Assembly (NCBI GenBank): GCA_903970445.1
Contig: CAJCIP010000018.1
Span: forward strand, 1 to 64,000
Direction: 5' to 3'
DNA length: 64,000 nucleotides
DNA from: Verrucomicrobia bacterium Tous-C9LFEB
GTDB taxonomy: Bacteria > Acidobacteriota > Terriglobia > Terriglobales > Acidobacteriaceae
The notes below the pieces were generated by a model that saw only the letters and a list, made by a program, of their open reading frames with translations, made no database searches and had not been told where the DNA came from. Positions 50,777-61,058 of this stretch are shown here, one piece after another (the first letter of the stretch is position 1; every line of letters starts with the position of its first letter). A program made the position numbers and the translations under genes.

Positions 50777-51973
50777 GTGATCTTTAGCGCAAATGCGGAG
50801 ATGCTTGGAGTGTATGTCTCCGTGCCGTTTTGCCGGGCGAAATGCAGCTTCTGCAATTTTGCGTCGGGCGTGTCGTCGACTGAGGCCATTGAGCGCTACG
50901 TGTCGATGCTGTGCGCGGAGATAGAGAGCGCGAGCGAGAACGCGGAACAGCTGCGGGCGACGCTACCACGGGATGTAGACACGGTGTATTTCGGCGGCGG
51001 GACGCCGAGCTTGTTGTCGCCGCAGCAGTTCCGGAAAATCTTCGCGGCGCTGCGGGTTGATTTTGATCTGCGGGCCGATGCGGAGATCACGCTGGAGGCT
51101 GCTCCGGGACAGATTACGGATGACGTGCTCCATGAGGTTATGCAGCTTGGTGTGAATCGTGTGAGCCTCGGCGTGCAGTCGTTTGTGGATCGCGAAAGCG
51201 CGGCGGTGGGGCGAACGCACACTGGCGCAAGTTGTCTGGCGGAGATCGCGCGATTACAGGCTGCGGGTATTTGGGATGTTGGCGTGGATGTGATTGCGGG
51301 CTTGCCGTATCAGACGGACGATAGCTGGGAGGAATCGCTGCAAGCCGCAGCTGGGGCCGCGCTGACGCACCTGAGCGTGTACATGCTGGAGATTGATGAA
51401 GACTCCAGACTGGGCCGTGAGGTGTTGGCCGGTGGATTGCGCCTGCATGCTCCGCGGGTGGCGGATGAAGATGCTGTCGCTCGGCGGTACGAGCGTGCGT
51501 GTGAGTTTCTGCCGCCGAACGGGTTCGGACAGTATGAGATTTCGAACTTCGCCAAAGCGGGATTCGAGGCTCGGCATAACCGGAAGTATTGGGAGCGAAA
51601 GCCGTATGTTGGTTTTGGACTGGATGCGCACTCGATGTTGCGGCGGAATGATGATGCGGTGCGGTGTGCGAATCCGGATGAGCTTGGTCTGTATGCCGGC
51701 GCGCGTAGCTGGCGAGAGATCACAGAGGTGGGGCTGAGGGATGCGTTTGAAGAAACGTTATTTCTCGGGCTGCGCATGTTGCGTGGCGTTGAGCAGGAAG
51801 ATTTATTTGTTGCATACCCTGAGCAGTGGATTGCTGAGGCGGCAGAAGCGGCAGCCGAGTTAGCAAGGGAAGGTCTGATGATCGTGGATGACTCGAAGTG
51901 GCGGCTTACCCTACGTGGACGCCTGCTCTCAAACGATGTGTTCGGGCATCTGCTTGCGGGTGTGAATGCGTAA
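50777..51973 (+). CDS. hemW: HemW-like radical SAM heme chaperone
   Basis: 398 residues. The radical SAM motif CRAKCSFCNF (Cys-x3-Cys-x2-Cys) follows VYVSVPF near the N-terminus. FGGGTPSLL and VNRVSLGVQSF are shared with the coproporphyrinogen oxidase/HemW family, and the ending includes the HemW C-terminal helical domain. HemW lacks the extra N-terminal residues of true HemN and inserts or carries heme. The start is GTG 50777; ATG 50801 has GGAG too close to it. Divergent from the ABC exporter with 69 bases between. Confidence 0.88.
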   Translation: MIFSANAEMLGVYVSVPFCRAKCSFCNFASGVSSTEAIERYVSMLCAEIESASENAEQLRATLPRDVDTVYFGGGTPSLLSPQQFRKIFAALRVDFDLRADAEITLEAAPGQITDDVLHEVMQLGVNRVSLGVQSFVDRESAAVGRTHTGASCLAEIARLQAAGIWDVGVDVIAGLPYQTDDSWEESLQAAAGAALTHLSVYMLEIDEDSRLGREVLAGGLRLHAPRVADEDAVARRYERACEFLPPNGFGQYEISNFAKAGFEARHNRKYWERKPYVGFGLDAHSMLRRNDDAVRCANPDELGLYAGARSWREITEVGLRDAFEETLFLGLRMLRGVEQEDLFVAYPEQWIAEAAEAAAELAREGLMIVDDSKWRLTLRGRLLSNDVFGHLLAGVNA

Positions 51974-52095
51974 GAGTCCGCATGTGATGAAGTATCTGTG
52001 GCGGAGCGCGAAGCAGGTTCTTCGCTGCGCTCAGGCTGACAAATTCAAGTGCCTGTATCGAGAGTAGCGGCGTATGCGAGGAGAATGTACTGAAG

Positions 52096-53133
52096 GTGAA
52101 TGATCGACGGAAACCCATAGATCTGCGAAGTGACACGGTAACGCAGCCAACGGCAGCCATGCGAGCGGCGATGGCCTCGGCAGAAGTAGGCGATGACGTT
52201 TATGGCGAAGATCCCACCGTGAACCGCTTGCAGGAGCTTGCCGCAAAGAAGCTCGGGCATGAGGCGGCGATCTTCTTGCCGACGGGCACCATGGCGAATC
52301 AGATCGCGTTGCGTCTGCACACCGAGCATGGGCAGGAAGTGATCTGCGAAGCGCGCTCGCACGTGGTCGATTGGGAGATGGCGATGATGTCGGCGTTTTC
52401 CGGATGCATGCCGCGCACGGTGGCGGGTGAGCGAGGCGTGATGCGGTGGGAGGTAATCAAGGCGCAGATCGCGCCGAAGATTTATTACCGTGCGCAGACC
52501 GGATTGATATGGGTAGAGAACACGCATAACATGGCCGGCGGAACGGTAACGCGGCCGGAAGTGCTGAAGGAGATCTGGGCGGGTGCGCGCGAGGCGGGGC
52601 TTCCTGTGCATTTGGATGGCGCGCGAGTTTTCAATGCCGCCGCAGCGTTGGGTGTCGATATAGCGGAAATAACGCGCGGGTTCGACACCGCGATGTTCTC
52701 GCTTTCAAAAGGGCTAGGCGCGCCGGTTGGCTCGCTGCTGGTTGGCAGCCGCGAACGGATCGAGCGGGCGAGAGTTTTCCGCAAGGCGTTAGGCGGGGGC
52801 ATGAGGCAGGCGGGCGTGCTGGCCGCTGCGGGAATTGTCGCGCTGCAAGAGATGCCTCAGAGGCTTGTCGAAGACCACGCCAACGCGCGGTTGCTGGCCG
52901 AAGCTGTAGCGAAATGTTCGGCAGCAGAGATCGATATGGCTTCGGTGCAAACGAACATTGTGATCTTTGCTTTGCCTGATGGCGATGCTCCTGCGTTCGT
53001 GAGCAAGATGAAGGATCGCGCCATCCTTTGCAGCGCCATTAGTCCCAAGCATGTGCGCTTCGTAACGCACTTCGATGTGAGCCGGGCTGATTGCGAGGTA
53101 TGTGCGTCGTGCCTTGCCGAGTTGCTGCAGTAG
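52096..53133 (+). CDS. low-specificity L-threonine aldolase (PLP-dependent)
   Basis: 345 residues. [19 protein letters not shown] opens the protein, as in threonine aldolases, followed by [19 protein letters not shown]-binding features are the Asp of [14 protein letters not shown] and the Schiff-base Lys in [13 protein letters not shown]. It cleaves threonine or allo-threonine to glycine and acetaldehyde. The start is GTG 52096. Its stop is three bases from the end of the convergent helicase gene. Confidence 0.92.
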   Translation: MNDRRKPIDLRSDTVTQPTAAMRAAMASAEVGDDVYGEDPTVNRLQELAAKKLGHEAAIFLPTGTMANQIALRLHTEHGQEVICEARSHVVDWEMAMMSAFSGCMPRTVAGERGVMRWEVIKAQIAPKIYYRAQTGLIWVENTHNMAGGTVTRPEVLKEIWAGAREAGLPVHLDGARVFNAAAALGVDIAEITRGFDTAMFSLSKGLGAPVGSLLVGSRERIERARVFRKALGGGMRQAGVLAAAGIVALQEMPQRLVEDHANARLLAEAVAKCSAAEIDMASVQTNIVIFALPDGDAPAFVSKMKDRAILCSAISPKHVRFVTHFDVSRADCEVCASCLAELLQ

Positions 53134-53136
53134 CGG

Positions 53137-56100
53137 TCAAGCGGGCCAGTAGATGAAGCGCGGCACGGCGGGATAGTAGAGGCCAAGCATGATTGGGCGA
53201 TCAGGTTCTTGTAAGGAGCGAAGTAGCGTCGCGTAGCCGGCGAGTTGGGGGCCGTATTTTTCGCGCTCCTCCTCCTCGAACCGCTCCGACGAGCGGGAAC
53301 CCTGCTCGGTCGTCTTGAAGTCCACGATCCAGAGTGCATCGGTGCCGGTGCTCAGTGGATGTGCGCCGGCGAGGAATGTCCGGTCGACCCGCATTGTCGA
53401 GAGGCTTCCAGATGCGGAAAGCGTAAGTGTGGTCTCGCTGCCGGCGTTCTGCTTCGGGGTAAGGATCCAGCGACCTGTAGGGTCGACAAGCGCAGCAGTC
53501 AAGGTGCGCAAGGCGCGGACCGACTCGCGGGAGCAGACCGCAGGCGCAAGGCCCTCGCTACGCAAGCTGGCGAGGAGGCGCGGTTGCCATGAGGGAAGCT
53601 CGCGTTGAAGATCATCCGCAGTGCTGCCGTGATCCATACGATCAGCGATCAGTTCCAAGAAACGGTGAACAGTGTTGCCGTATGCGCGGATGGCGAAGGA
53701 ACCTTCCGGACGCAGAACGACATCTGCACTTTGTGGAGCGGCGGCGGGCGTAGCGGGCAGACACTTTGCGGCGGCATCCGTGAAGCGTTTCGCGGGGTCG
53801 TAGCCAAGCGGCAAACGATGGAGCAGCGGTCGCGTGCGGCGCTGTGCCGGTGGTAGCTCTTCCGCAACGGCGGCGAGGGCCGGTAGTTCATCGTCCTCCA
53901 CGTCTTCGACGTTCTCGTCGGAAAGCGGTACGCGCCACTTTTCTCCCAGATAGGTCTGGGTGAACTTCGCGAATTGCTGCGCGGCTGCGGGCCAGAAGCT
54001 TTTTAGCAGCGTGCCGGAAGGCGCAGCCAGCTCGCCGCCTTTTCTTCGTTCGCAGGCGGCGAAGAGATGCAGCTCCTCCTGCGCGCGCGTGCAGGCAACG
54101 TAGAGCAGGCGTTTGCGCTCTGCTTCCTCGCGCTTTTCTTTGGTGTCGCGTATCCACTTGCAAAGAGTGCTCGCCTTCTCGCCTTTTTCGTGAATCGGAG
54201 CGAGCAGGACCGACGCGTGTTCTCCATCAGCGGGATCGAGCTCCAGCCAATCGAGCAGAGAATACTGCGAAATCTGGCCTTGTCGTTCGAGCGCCGGTAT
54301 GAGGACGACATCCCATTCAAGACCCTTAGCCTTGTGGATCGTCATCATTTCTACGGCATCCGGCGCGGCAGATGGTTCGGCGTAGAGGCCCTTCAACGCT
54401 TCCTTCAAGACCCTGGGTTCAAGCCGGTCGCCATGCTCCAGCATCTTGCGCAGCAGGGCCAAATATCGTTGCACGTTTGCGCGCTGCTCGGGCTGCAGGA
54501 TGACATCACCGCCGAGCGAAAGCCACGTGCGCTCGACAAGCGCGGGCAAACTGCTTCGCCCGGCCCTGCCCTGCGCTGTGAAGAGAACAGGTGCAGCGCG
54601 GGATAGAAGCCGTTGGCCTTCCGCGCTGAGGTGTGAGGCGCGGGAGCGCATGAGTGAAGGAACCGTTTCCGCGCGAGCGTCCCGGGCCGACATCACCGAA
54701 CCTTCGCCCGTGAGCGCGAGCAGGTCGGCTGCTCCAAGGCCGCACCACGGCGCGCGCAGGACCGCGAGCCACGCGATGCGATCCGCTGGATGCAAGAGCG
54801 CGCGGGTGAGCGCGAAGGCATCGAGCACCTCCTGGCGTTCGCCGAGTTGTTCTACGTCTATAGCACGAAAGGGAATTGGCGCGCCGTTGACGGTGCTTTG
54901 GAACTCAGCGAGGACAGGCGCAAGATGATTGCGCGCTCGCGCCAGAACCGCGATGCGCCACGGTTTCTTTCTCCCTGGTGGCAGCGGTTTTTGTTGCCAT
55001 TTTTCGACGACACGGCGAATTTCGATTGCCTCCTCCAGCGCGCGACTCCGCCTGGCGTCGGCGTTCTTCGCTGAAAGTACTGCGGCATGCCATTCGACGC
55101 CTAAACTTTCGTTCGCCCGGCGCCCAGCGGCGGCGGAGACGAATGGAACATCTTCCGCCTGGTTGTCGCGGGTCAGCTGTTGGGGTGATGGGAAAAGCCT
55201 GCTGAAGTCCTGGTTGAAGGTTTCCACCAACTTAGGTTGTGAGCGGAAGTTTGCTTTGAGTCGAAGAGCTTGAATCGGCACACTGCCAAGGCGCTCCTCA
55301 TGAAGCACTCGAAGGAAGCGGCTGACGCGCGCCTGCCGAAACATGTAGATGGATTGTTTGGGATCGCCGACAAGGAAGAGTGTCTGGCTGTGTCCGTCCC
55401 ATGATTGTGTGAGCAGTTCCAGCAGCTCGTACTGCGCCGATGAGGTGTCTTGCATCTCGTCGACGAGCAGGTGCCGCAGCGTTCTTCCTGCGGCGGCGGA
55501 GAGGTCTGTAGCGCCGCCGTCTTCGCGAAGAACTTCGCGCGCGGCCAGGGACAGCTCTGAGAAGTCGCACTCGCCACGCTCGGCAAAAAGAATTTTCAAC
55601 TCCGCCAGGGCGTGCAGAAGCAAGCGGAAGAGCGCCTTTGCGACGCGCCATTGTGCATCAGGGTAGCGAGCCGGTGGTAGAGCGCGAATCTCGTGCAACG
55701 CACGCCAGCTATCAGGAGAAAGTGAGTCGATGAGCGCTTTGACGTCGGCTTGTTCGGCCTTCGAAAGCATGAAGCCGAGGTGATTTGAAGAAAAGCTTCT
55801 GCGCCACCCGCCATCTTTCGTGAGCAATAGATGCGCGAGGGCGGTCCAATGCTCTAGATGATCTGCTTCAGCGCCGGGTGGATGCGGTCTGCCTGCACAT
55901 ATCGCGATGGGTGAGTCGGCGGGATGATCGTGGTCGCTGCTCATGCGGTGTGCGAGCAGAGCGAGGTCGTGCAATGCATCCGGTGGGAGCGCCGTGAGGG
56001 CACGCGACAGTCCCACGCAGATGATGTGCTGCAGGTTCGCTTCCAGTGGAGGGCGCACTGCAGTATCGAGCACTTCGTCAGATAGCGAAGCTCGGTCCAA

Positions 56101-56793
56101 TGGAACAAGCTCCGCCCACTGCTCGCGTTGCGCGAGCATGGTGGCGAGCAGCGTTTCACAGTTCGTCAGGTCACCGTCGCGATGGAGAAGGATGGTTTGC
56201 AGGGCGTCGTGCAGGACGCGGTCGGGTCCGCCAAGATGCATAAGCGTTCGCCGGGCAGCAAGGCGGTAGAGTGGACGCGCATCGTCGACAGGTTTGCCTG
56301 CGCTGCCGCTACCGGACAGCAAAGGAAGCGCACTTGCGATGTCACCGCACACCGCGTCGATGGTGCGAATGCGGAGCTGACTCGGATCTTCGAGCAAGCC
56401 CCACCCCAACTGCCCACCCCGAGCGAGAACCTGCTGTGCGAAGTCGCGCGTTGCCCGTTCGAATGCACGGGCGGAGTCGGCTGCCGGCACTTCATTCTTC
56501 GCGGCTTCCAACTGCTCCAGCACACGGGCGCGGAGTTCTGCAGTCGCCTTGCGGGTGAAGGTAATGGCAAGCACCTCGTCGGGGTGCGAGACGGACTTGC
56601 CGGCGAGCAGCTTGAGATATCGCTGCATCAGCAGCCCGGTTTTGCCGGAGCCGGCAGGTGCTTCGACGACCCACGATGCGGATGTGTCGAGCGCGAGGGA
56701 ACGCTCGTATTCGTCGGCGACGGGCGGATCGTGTGTGACGAGTTCTTCCTCAGGCGCGAGACGAGAGATTGGAAAGAGGATGAGATTATCCAC
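53137..56793 (-). CDS. AddA-like UvrD-type helicase-nuclease for double-strand break repair
   Basis: 1218 residues. Walker A APAGSGKT is at 45-52. Further superfamily 1 motifs are LAITFTRKATAELRARVL (Ia), LRHLLVDEMQDTSSAQYELL (II), FLVGDPKQSIYMFRQA (III), MMTIHKAKGLEWDVVLIPAL (V) and RLLYVACTRAQEELHL (VI). The C-terminal PD-(D/E)XK nuclease shows AYGNTVHRFLELIADRM and WIVDFKTTEQGS. This is the AddA/RecB-type architecture. It overlaps the partner gene by eight bases. Together they should process DNA ends for recombination. Confidence 0.92.
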   Translation of the reverse strand: MDNLILFPISRLAPEEELVTHDPPVADEYERSLALDTSASWVVEAPAGSGKTGLLMQRYLKLLAGKSVSHPDEVLAITFTRKATAELRARVLEQLEAAKNEVPAADSARAFERATRDFAQQVLARGGQLGWGLLEDPSQLRIRTIDAVCGDIASALPLLSGSGSAGKPVDDARPLYRLAARRTLMHLGGPDRVLHDALQTILLHRDGDLTNCETLLATMLAQREQWAELVPLDRASLSDEVLDTAVRPPLEANLQHIICVGLSRALTALPPDALHDLALLAHRMSSDHDHPADSPIAICAGRPHPPGAEADHLEHWTALAHLLLTKDGGWRRSFSSNHLGFMLSKAEQADVKALIDSLSPDSWRALHEIRALPPARYPDAQWRVAKALFRLLLHALAELKILFAERGECDFSELSLAAREVLREDGGATDLSAAAGRTLRHLLVDEMQDTSSAQYELLELLTQSWDGHSQTLFLVGDPKQSIYMFRQARVSRFLRVLHEERLGSVPIQALRLKANFRSQPKLVETFNQDFSRLFPSPQQLTRDNQAEDVPFVSAAAGRRANESLGVEWHAAVLSAKNADARRSRALEEAIEIRRVVEKWQQKPLPPGRKKPWRIAVLARARNHLAPVLAEFQSTVNGAPIPFRAIDVEQLGERQEVLDAFALTRALLHPADRIAWLAVLRAPWCGLGAADLLALTGEGSVMSARDARAETVPSLMRSRASHLSAEGQRLLSRAAPVLFTAQGRAGRSSLPALVERTWLSLGGDVILQPEQRANVQRYLALLRKMLEHGDRLEPRVLKEALKGLYAEPSAAPDAVEMMTIHKAKGLEWDVVLIPALERQGQISQYSLLDWLELDPADGEHASVLLAPIHEKGEKASTLCKWIRDTKEKREEAERKRLLYVACTRAQEELHLFAACERRKGGELAAPSGTLLKSFWPAAAQQFAKFTQTYLGEKWRVPLSDENVEDVEDDELPALAAVAEELPPAQRRTRPLLHRLPLGYDPAKRFTDAAAKCLPATPAAAPQSADVVLRPEGSFAIRAYGNTVHRFLELIADRMDHGSTADDLQRELPSWQPRLLASLRSEGLAPAVCSRESVRALRTLTAALVDPTGRWILTPKQNAGSETTLTLSASGSLSTMRVDRTFLAGAHPLSTGTDALWIVDFKTTEQGSRSSERFEEEEREKYGPQLAGYATLLRSLQEPDRPIMLGLYYPAVPRFIYWPA

Positions 56794-59497
56794 GCATTTC
56801 TTCCTCTTCGCTGATCTCCGTCGGGTCCTCGGTGCCGAGCAGCGTTGCCGCGTCCAGGCGGCAAAGAAGGTTGTGCGCGCAGTAGGCGCAGGTCGACGGA
56901 TACGACTTGGGACTCACGCTGATATCGCCTTCGGCAAATGCCTCGGCGAGATTGACCAACGCGCCGTGCCACTCTGCCTGGAGTGCTTCGAGGTCGCGCG
57001 CGGTGTCTTTTGCGGGCAGGACACCGGCTGTACCGGCGTAGCCTTGCCAGCTCATGTCCTTTCCACGGCGAACCCTCGCAAAGGCGAGGCCGGCAAGGTT
57101 GTTCTCTCGAGCAAGAAGAGTGTAGAGCGGGAGCTGCGGTTCGTCGGGACGATCGCCATCCCAGTCAGCGGCGCTCGCAGAGGAACCAGTTTTGTAGTCC
57201 ACGAGGAAGTCACCTTCTTCGACGCGGTCGATACGGTCCACCCGGAGCTGTAAGTCCAGTGGGCCAAGAGCAAGCGCTTTTGCTTCTTCGGTGGAAATCA
57301 CTTCGAAATTGCTGCGCCTCACCTCCAGATCGAGCCACAAAGTCAGTAGGTGTACGAGGCGTTGCTTCTGCACACTCAGGTAGGCTGCGTCCCATCCAGT
57401 GTCGGAGGAAGCTGCCGTCCCCAGGCACTCATCTGCAAACTGATTGAGCAGGTTCGTGCGAGCGTCGGAGGACATGGCTTTGAGAGCGCCTTGCGTTCTA
57501 ACGTGCTTCCAGAAGCGCTGCATAACGGTATGCAAGAGGTTGCCTTGGTCGCGAGCGTCATGGCCTACATCTCTGGATTCGAGCTCATGCGCGCGTAGAC
57601 GGATTTCCGCGAAGGCGCGAAAGCCACAGGCTGCCTGGTGCTGCAGAACGGTGGCGCCGCCACGCACACTTCTGGACGGGAGAGCTGGAAGAGGCGAAGA
57701 GTCTTCCGTGACTTCCGCATCGACCTGGATGATGGGCTCTGATTCCAGTTCCAGGTCTGCGGGGGACTTCAGCGGCAAATGCAATGCGGCTATCAAGGGC
57801 GATAGACGTTGCGGACCTTCGGCATTTGCGGCAGAAAAGCTGAAGACTACAGTCGCTGCCGCACTCAGTAAGCGGGACGTAGCGTTACGGGCCTCCGCCA
57901 TGGCGGTGCTGCGGTCCGCGCCCGGCATGCCTAGCTGGAGCTGGAGCGGCCACGCGATCAACGCATTGGGGCCGGGCAAAGCTGGCCAGCTTTCATCTGT
58001 CGATCGAGCAAAGATGAGGGCGTCGAATGTCATTCCGCTCGCGCCGGAGGGATCGAGAACCTGGATGGGAGCGCAACCTGCGGCGGTTGAAGACGCCCGT
58101 ACCAGCTCGTGACTCAGGGCTTGCAGAGTGTCTGCAAAGGTCGCGTTGGCGCCGTTGAAGTCGAGGGTTGCTACGCTGTCGAGCGCATGCTCCCATGCGC
58201 GCGTTACGTCGACTTCATGCGCGCTTTGAGGTTTTGTACCGGGCCAACCCGCAGAGCGCAGAAGCTGCCGGATGAACTCGGTCCAATGGGCGAAGCCGCG
58301 AGGTGCGTCGAGACGCTCCGATCTTTCGAGGAAGCGTGCCAGGGACGAGGGCCATGCGAGTGCAGGCGCTGGCCCCGAGTGCGCGACCTCTTTTACGAGC
58401 CATTTGAGGCTGATCTCAGGCCGGAGGAGTTTTGCAAGGCGCAGCACGTAAGCGTCGAAATAAACGGCTTTCTCCATGGCTGAATCCGGCACGAGGTATG
58501 GAGAGAGGAGAAGCGCACTTACAGCATCGCGGCTTAAGGGCTTTGCGGCCCACGTGATCAGGGCCAACGCGGCGGCAACCATCGGCTCCGTCTTCAGAGC
58601 GTTGGAGTGGATGATCTCGAACGGCGAGCCTTCGTCTTCGACGGCGACGTTCTGGAGTTCGGGCGCAAGCACCTGACGGAACGCGTTGCCGACTTCGATG
58701 TGAAGTCCGTCCAAGCCGGGAACGAGCACGCCAACTGTGGCGCTGAGACCGGCTTCAACGCGCCTTTCAACGAAGTGTCGCGTCCATCGCGCGACGTGAT
58801 GTAGTTCAAGGGGCTCGCTTTCCGTTCTAAGCAGGAAACGCTTTGGAGAGGCCAGACCTTCAGCAATGATTTCTGTTTCCAGAACGTCTGCGCCCGCTTT
58901 GCGCAGCTCCTGGATAAGTGTCGCTTGTGCGGGCGTCCAACGTGCAAAGCTGGCAAGCGCCAGCGGACGCTCAATGTTGATTGCGCTTCTGCCAATGCCT
59001 AGCCTGATGGCCGCTTCGAGACTTGCACGGCTGACGAAGCCCTGAGCGCGACAGAGGCTGGAGAATGCTTCTGCCCATCCTGCGAAGGTACGAGCGTCGT
59101 GCGTAACCGCGAATTGGCGCAGGCGGTTGGTTGCGCCATAAGCTTCGCTGAGTTTCCAAGCGGCGGCAGCTAGCTTAGCAAGCGCGTCGACCGAGGCAAG
59201 GCCTTCCGCTGTTCCGCTGCCCTCTTGTTGGATGATCTCTCGCCAGAGCGCATGTTCCTGAGTTGGGTTAAGAAGCAGCCGCGATTCAGAGCCTTGCGTG
59301 ACGGCTTCCGACCAGAGCGAACGCAGCCATTGATCCCAGGTGAGTACATCTGCCGGCACCCATGCGTTGAACCCGGAGGCTTTCTGGTCCAAGTCATGCC
59401 GGTGGCGCAGTTGCCTGGCCGCAGCATCGCTGGAAACCACAATTACCCTGCCGCTGGAAAGCAGATCTTTGGCGGTGCTTTGTGCGGTGGAAGACAC
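56786..59497 (-). CDS. AddB-like PD-(D/E)XK nuclease with iron-sulfur cysteines
   Basis: 903 residues. The N-terminal part is a degenerate helicase-like fold without a clear Walker A (VIVVSSDAAARQLRHRH). The C-terminal nuclease shows QGNLLHTVMQRFW, RVDRIDRV and DFLVDYKTGSS. Four cysteines fit an iron-sulfur cluster around the nuclease as in AddB: one in HQAACGFRAFAE and three in STCAYCAHNLLCR. It matches the family often annotated simply as probable DNA repair protein. It precedes and overlaps the AddA-like gene and follows an MFS gene by 36 bases. Confidence 0.9.
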   Translation of the reverse strand: MSSTAQSTAKDLLSSGRVIVVSSDAAARQLRHRHDLDQKASGFNAWVPADVLTWDQWLRSLWSEAVTQGSESRLLLNPTQEHALWREIIQQEGSGTAEGLASVDALAKLAAAAWKLSEAYGATNRLRQFAVTHDARTFAGWAEAFSSLCRAQGFVSRASLEAAIRLGIGRSAINIERPLALASFARWTPAQATLIQELRKAGADVLETEIIAEGLASPKRFLLRTESEPLELHHVARWTRHFVERRVEAGLSATVGVLVPGLDGLHIEVGNAFRQVLAPELQNVAVEDEGSPFEIIHSNALKTEPMVAAALALITWAAKPLSRDAVSALLLSPYLVPDSAMEKAVYFDAYVLRLAKLLRPEISLKWLVKEVAHSGPAPALAWPSSLARFLERSERLDAPRGFAHWTEFIRQLLRSAGWPGTKPQSAHEVDVTRAWEHALDSVATLDFNGANATFADTLQALSHELVRASSTAAGCAPIQVLDPSGASGMTFDALIFARSTDESWPALPGPNALIAWPLQLQLGMPGADRSTAMAEARNATSRLLSAAATVVFSFSAANAEGPQRLSPLIAALHLPLKSPADLELESEPIIQVDAEVTEDSSPLPALPSRSVRGGATVLQHQAACGFRAFAEIRLRAHELESRDVGHDARDQGNLLHTVMQRFWKHVRTQGALKAMSSDARTNLLNQFADECLGTAASSDTGWDAAYLSVQKQRLVHLLTLWLDLEVRRSNFEVISTEEAKALALGPLDLQLRVDRIDRVEEGDFLVDYKTGSSASAADWDGDRPDEPQLPLYTLLARENNLAGLAFARVRRGKDMSWQGYAGTAGVLPAKDTARDLEALQAEWHGALVNLAEAFAEGDISVSPKSYPSTCAYCAHNLLCRLDAATLLGTEDPTEISEEEEMRG

Positions 59498-59533
59498 TCT
59501 TTCGTTATACGCCGGTCTTCTCTGAATATTCGC

Positions 59534-60712
59534 CTAAGCAGCTTCGGGGTACGGCGCCGGTGCCGCTTCTCGCATGCGCAGCGTACCGGTGATGAGCAGG
59601 CACAACGTGAGAACAGCGGGGACCGCCATCGCCGCGCGAAGCGAACCGGTGTAGGTGGAAATGCTGCCCATGAGTTTTGGAAACACTGCAGCACCGAGAC
59701 CCGACACGGCGAGGATGAATCCGGCCTCGCGGGCGGGAGGCGAGCGGCGAAGCAAGAGACCGAATGTAGCGGGGAAAAATGGCGCAAGGCTGATGCCGAG
59801 CAAGATGCACCAGACCGACAATGCTGCGGTTCCGCGCGCAGTAGCAAGGCCGATGATGAAGAGGAGCGAAAGCACAAGCGAGATGCGCTGAATCACTTGC
59901 TCGTTGATGAAGCGGAGAGCAAGCGAGGCCACGGCCCGGCCCGCGGTAAGCGCCGCCAAGAGGAGCACGGTGCCGGATTGGCCGCCTAAGAGGTGAACGT
60001 CGGTTGTGTAGCGGAGCGTGTATGTGGTGAGCCAGGCAGTGAGGCAGGTTTCCAGGCCGCCATAGAGGAAGAGCAGGCAGGCGAACTGAAGAAATACAGT
60101 GCGCGGTAGCTTGCTGATGCTCTTGATCCCCACGCAGACAGTGCTGGTGTCGCGGCGCCTGCGAAGTCTGCCGCCGATGGCGGTGACCAGAAAGGCCGCG
60201 CCGATCCAGAAGAGCAGGTTGCGCAGACCAAGGCGAGGGAGAAAGGCAGCAACGAGCACGCCGGTGCCGACCGCTCCGAAGCTCCAGAAGAAGTTGAGCG
60301 AGGCCAGGGCTGAGCCGGTGTGCTCTGGGTAGCGATTGCCGGCGAGGATGTTGGTGGAGGCGATAAGCTGACCGAGTCCGATGCCGGCAACGAACAACGC
60401 CAGGCAGCCGAAGATGAGGCCGCTCGCCATGCCGAAAAGGGCAAAGCCGATGCAGGAAAGCAGCGTTCCCCATAGAATGCCGTAGCGCAGCTTGCGCGGG
60501 ATGGAGATGCCGCCGAGGAACGCACCGATAAATTTGGCGAAGATCAGCCAGCCGCTGTTGGCGTCGGAGAGGTTCCAGCGCTGGGAGACATCGGGCAGAA
60601 TCGGCCCAAGAAGGACGGTGCCAACCCCGGCAAGCAGCGCTCCGATGCCGAGCCACAAGGTAGACGGGCCGGCGGTGGCTGCGCTCGGTGCGATTTCAGT
60701 GGGGCGGCTCAT
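59534..60712 (-). CDS. MFS transporter, substrate unknown
   Basis: 392 residues from ATG 60712, which is preceded by GGAGGAG at ten bases; a longer frame upstream lacks this. About twelve hydrophobic segments are present, with an MFS-like first loop (GGISIPRKLRYGILWG) and the FFWSFGAVGTGVLVAAFLP region. The general look is of sugar-type MFS members, but no specific family signature is certain. It may be co-transcribed with the downstream addB-like gene, though a functional link is not apparent. Confidence 0.82.
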   Translation of the reverse strand: MSRPTEIAPSAATAGPSTLWLGIGALLAGVGTVLLGPILPDVSQRWNLSDANSGWLIFAKFIGAFLGGISIPRKLRYGILWGTLLSCIGFALFGMASGLIFGCLALFVAGIGLGQLIASTNILAGNRYPEHTGSALASLNFFWSFGAVGTGVLVAAFLPRLGLRNLLFWIGAAFLVTAIGGRLRRRRDTSTVCVGIKSISKLPRTVFLQFACLLFLYGGLETCLTAWLTTYTLRYTTDVHLLGGQSGTVLLLAALTAGRAVASLALRFINEQVIQRISLVLSLLFIIGLATARGTAALSVWCILLGISLAPFFPATFGLLLRRSPPAREAGFILAVSGLGAAVFPKLMGSISTYTGSLRAAMAVPAVLTLCLLITGTLRMREAAPAPYPEAA

Positions 60713-61058
60713 GGCCGTCGGCTCCTCCGCTTCAAAAAAGGGTGCAGCTCTGAGGCAGCACACACATAGGCGCGGGAAACCCAGGTCGGATCGTGCAACA
60801 GTAAGATTGCTCGTCAACGAGTGTCAGTAGCCGCCGCACCACGGTCAACTCTGCGCTAAACATCACTGTCCGGTAGCGATGCTACCACCTTCCGCGGGTG
60901 TGTCGGTGCTCTTGGCGTATCCCTCGCGTTCTCTGCGTCACTTGCTTTCCAGGCAAGGCGGTAACGCGAAGGCCGCGACGGAGAGCTTGCAAATTGGAGC
61001 CGCGGATTGAGGCCTGCGGCTTCGCGACCATTCCTCTTGGCCGCTATCATTGGAGAAG
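60713..61058. other. divergent intergenic region with two hairpin-like repeats
   Basis: About 345 bases without a gene. It contains GGTAGC-GAT-GCTACC (60872-60886). It also has a larger imperfect inverted repeat with outer arms CGCGTT (60925-60930)/AACGCG (60963-60968) and inner arms CTTGC (60941-60945)/GCAAG (60953-60957). The latter resembles the GCGTTCTCTGCGT type of dispersed repeat seen in many genomes. Promoters for both flanking genes must lie here, but I cannot assign them. Confidence 0.4.

Noticed and set aside
56166-56570. frames within the AddA-like gene that could suggest a frameshift
   Set aside because: All helicase motifs occur in order in a single frame, so the gene is intact.
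59505-60656. 383-codon open frame on the minus strand rich in Arg, His, Pro and Ser
   Set aside because: It lies in another frame over the MFS transporter gene and has the composition typical of out-of-frame translation of GC-rich DNA. No domain or ribosome site.
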